Part shown: piece after piece, positions 63,800 to 64,000 of the stretch
Position numbering within the stretch: position 1 is the stretch's first letter
Layout of the letters: each line of letters begins with the position of its first letter
Origin: Lacibacter sp. H407
GTDB taxonomy: Bacteria; Bacteroidota; Bacteroidia; Chitinophagales; Chitinophagaceae
Direction of reading: 5' to 3'
DNA: 64,000 bases
NCBI RefSeq assembly: GCF_037892605.1
Contig: NZ_JBBKTU010000001.1
Location: 3,348,001-3,412,000, forward strand
Notes under the pieces: model-generated
Database searches by the model: none
The model's input: only the letters and a program-made list of their open reading frames with translations
Told to the model about the DNA's origin: nothing
Translations under genes and position numbers: made by a program

Positions 63800-64000
63800 A
63801 TGATTGCTATGGCTGCAGGAATTTCTTCAGGTGCTTCATCCCAAAAAGGATTGGTGCCCAAACCTAAATTATCTTTCTGGCAGATCTTTAATATGAGTTT
63901 CGGTTTTCTCGGAATTCAATTTGGATTTGCATTACAAAATTCTAACGCAAGTGGTATTCTCCGCAACTATGGAGCAGATGTTGAACATTTGTCGTGGTTT
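63800..64000 (+). CDS. MFS transporter, N-terminal part (gene continues beyond window)
   Basis: In-frame ATG codons at 63800 and 63809 open a frame running off the right edge. The visible product contains KPKLSFWQIFNMSFGFLGIQFG and FALQNSNASGILRNYGAD, the opening of the sucrose/maltose-type MFS transporters (SUC/SLC45-like). The GGAGGAAGG just upstream gives a ribosome site for 63800. With glgA, glgC and malQ nearby, import of maltose-type sugars is plausible, but only 64-67 residues are visible. Confidence 0.8.
   Translation, partial: MIAMAAGISSGASSQKGLVPKPKLSFWQIFNMSFGFLGIQFGFALQNSNASGILRNYGADVEHLSWF

Overview
The window looks like a chromosomal segment of a Bacteroidota bacterium, most likely family Chitinophagaceae. 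This rests on paired SusC/SusD outer-membrane proteins, a hybrid two-component sensor, many Bacteroidota-style lipoproteins, promoters of the form TTTG-N20-TAnnTTTG, weak Shine-Dalgarno signals, and intergenic repeats of Bacteroidota style. Genus assignment is not possible from the sequence alone.

Region 1 (1-27873, all + strand) is a polysaccharide utilization locus. In order it holds the end of a GH16 endo-hydrolase, a SASA-type carbohydrate esterase, a secreted beta-helix protein, two S1 sulfatases, a 39-residue membrane peptide, a hybrid two-component regulator, a GH2 beta-galactosidase, a third sulfatase, an exported formylglycine-generating enzyme with the catalytic cysteine pair, a GH29 alpha-L-fucosidase, a fourth sulfatase, SusC, SusD, then galK and galT. 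All four sulfatases carry the Cys-type motif that needs the formylglycine enzyme. The gene set fits a sulfated, probably fucosylated and acylated galactan whose galactose enters the Leloir pathway. Substrate identity is inference.

Region 2 (27886-33424) is mostly housekeeping: valS with a secreted hypothetical behind it, a separate 34-residue membrane peptide gene with its own terminator, a DEDDh exonuclease-GIY-YIG fusion, and a DUF2147 protein. A 17-bp perfect inverted repeat follows it.

Region 3 (33565-44256) is a tryptophan operon controlled by a clear leader-peptide attenuator with three consecutive Trp codons, overlapping antiterminator and terminator stems, and a T tract. The order is trpL-trpE-trpG-[GxxExxY cassette]-trpD-trpC-trpF1-trpF2-[secreted hypothetical]-trpB-trpA-hisH-hisA. 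The GxxExxY gene sits between perfect 14-bp terminal inverted repeats. A solo related end follows trpF1. Several other repeat families occupy gene junctions and even enter reading frames (trpG, hisH).

Region 4 (44258-53629) holds a flippase, an M1 peptidase, a peptide-binding lipoprotein, MsrA, a seven-helix membrane protein resembling transmembrane terpene cyclases, a DUF1684 protein and MutS2.

Region 5 (53661-64000) holds tRNA-Ser(UGA) between two terminators, a GH77 amylomaltase with starch-binding modules, a small membrane protein, a dipeptide epimerase, a ROK sugar kinase with an FHS-type sugar transporter, glgA, glgC, and the beginning of another MFS transporter. This part serves hexose uptake and glycogen/maltodextrin metabolism.
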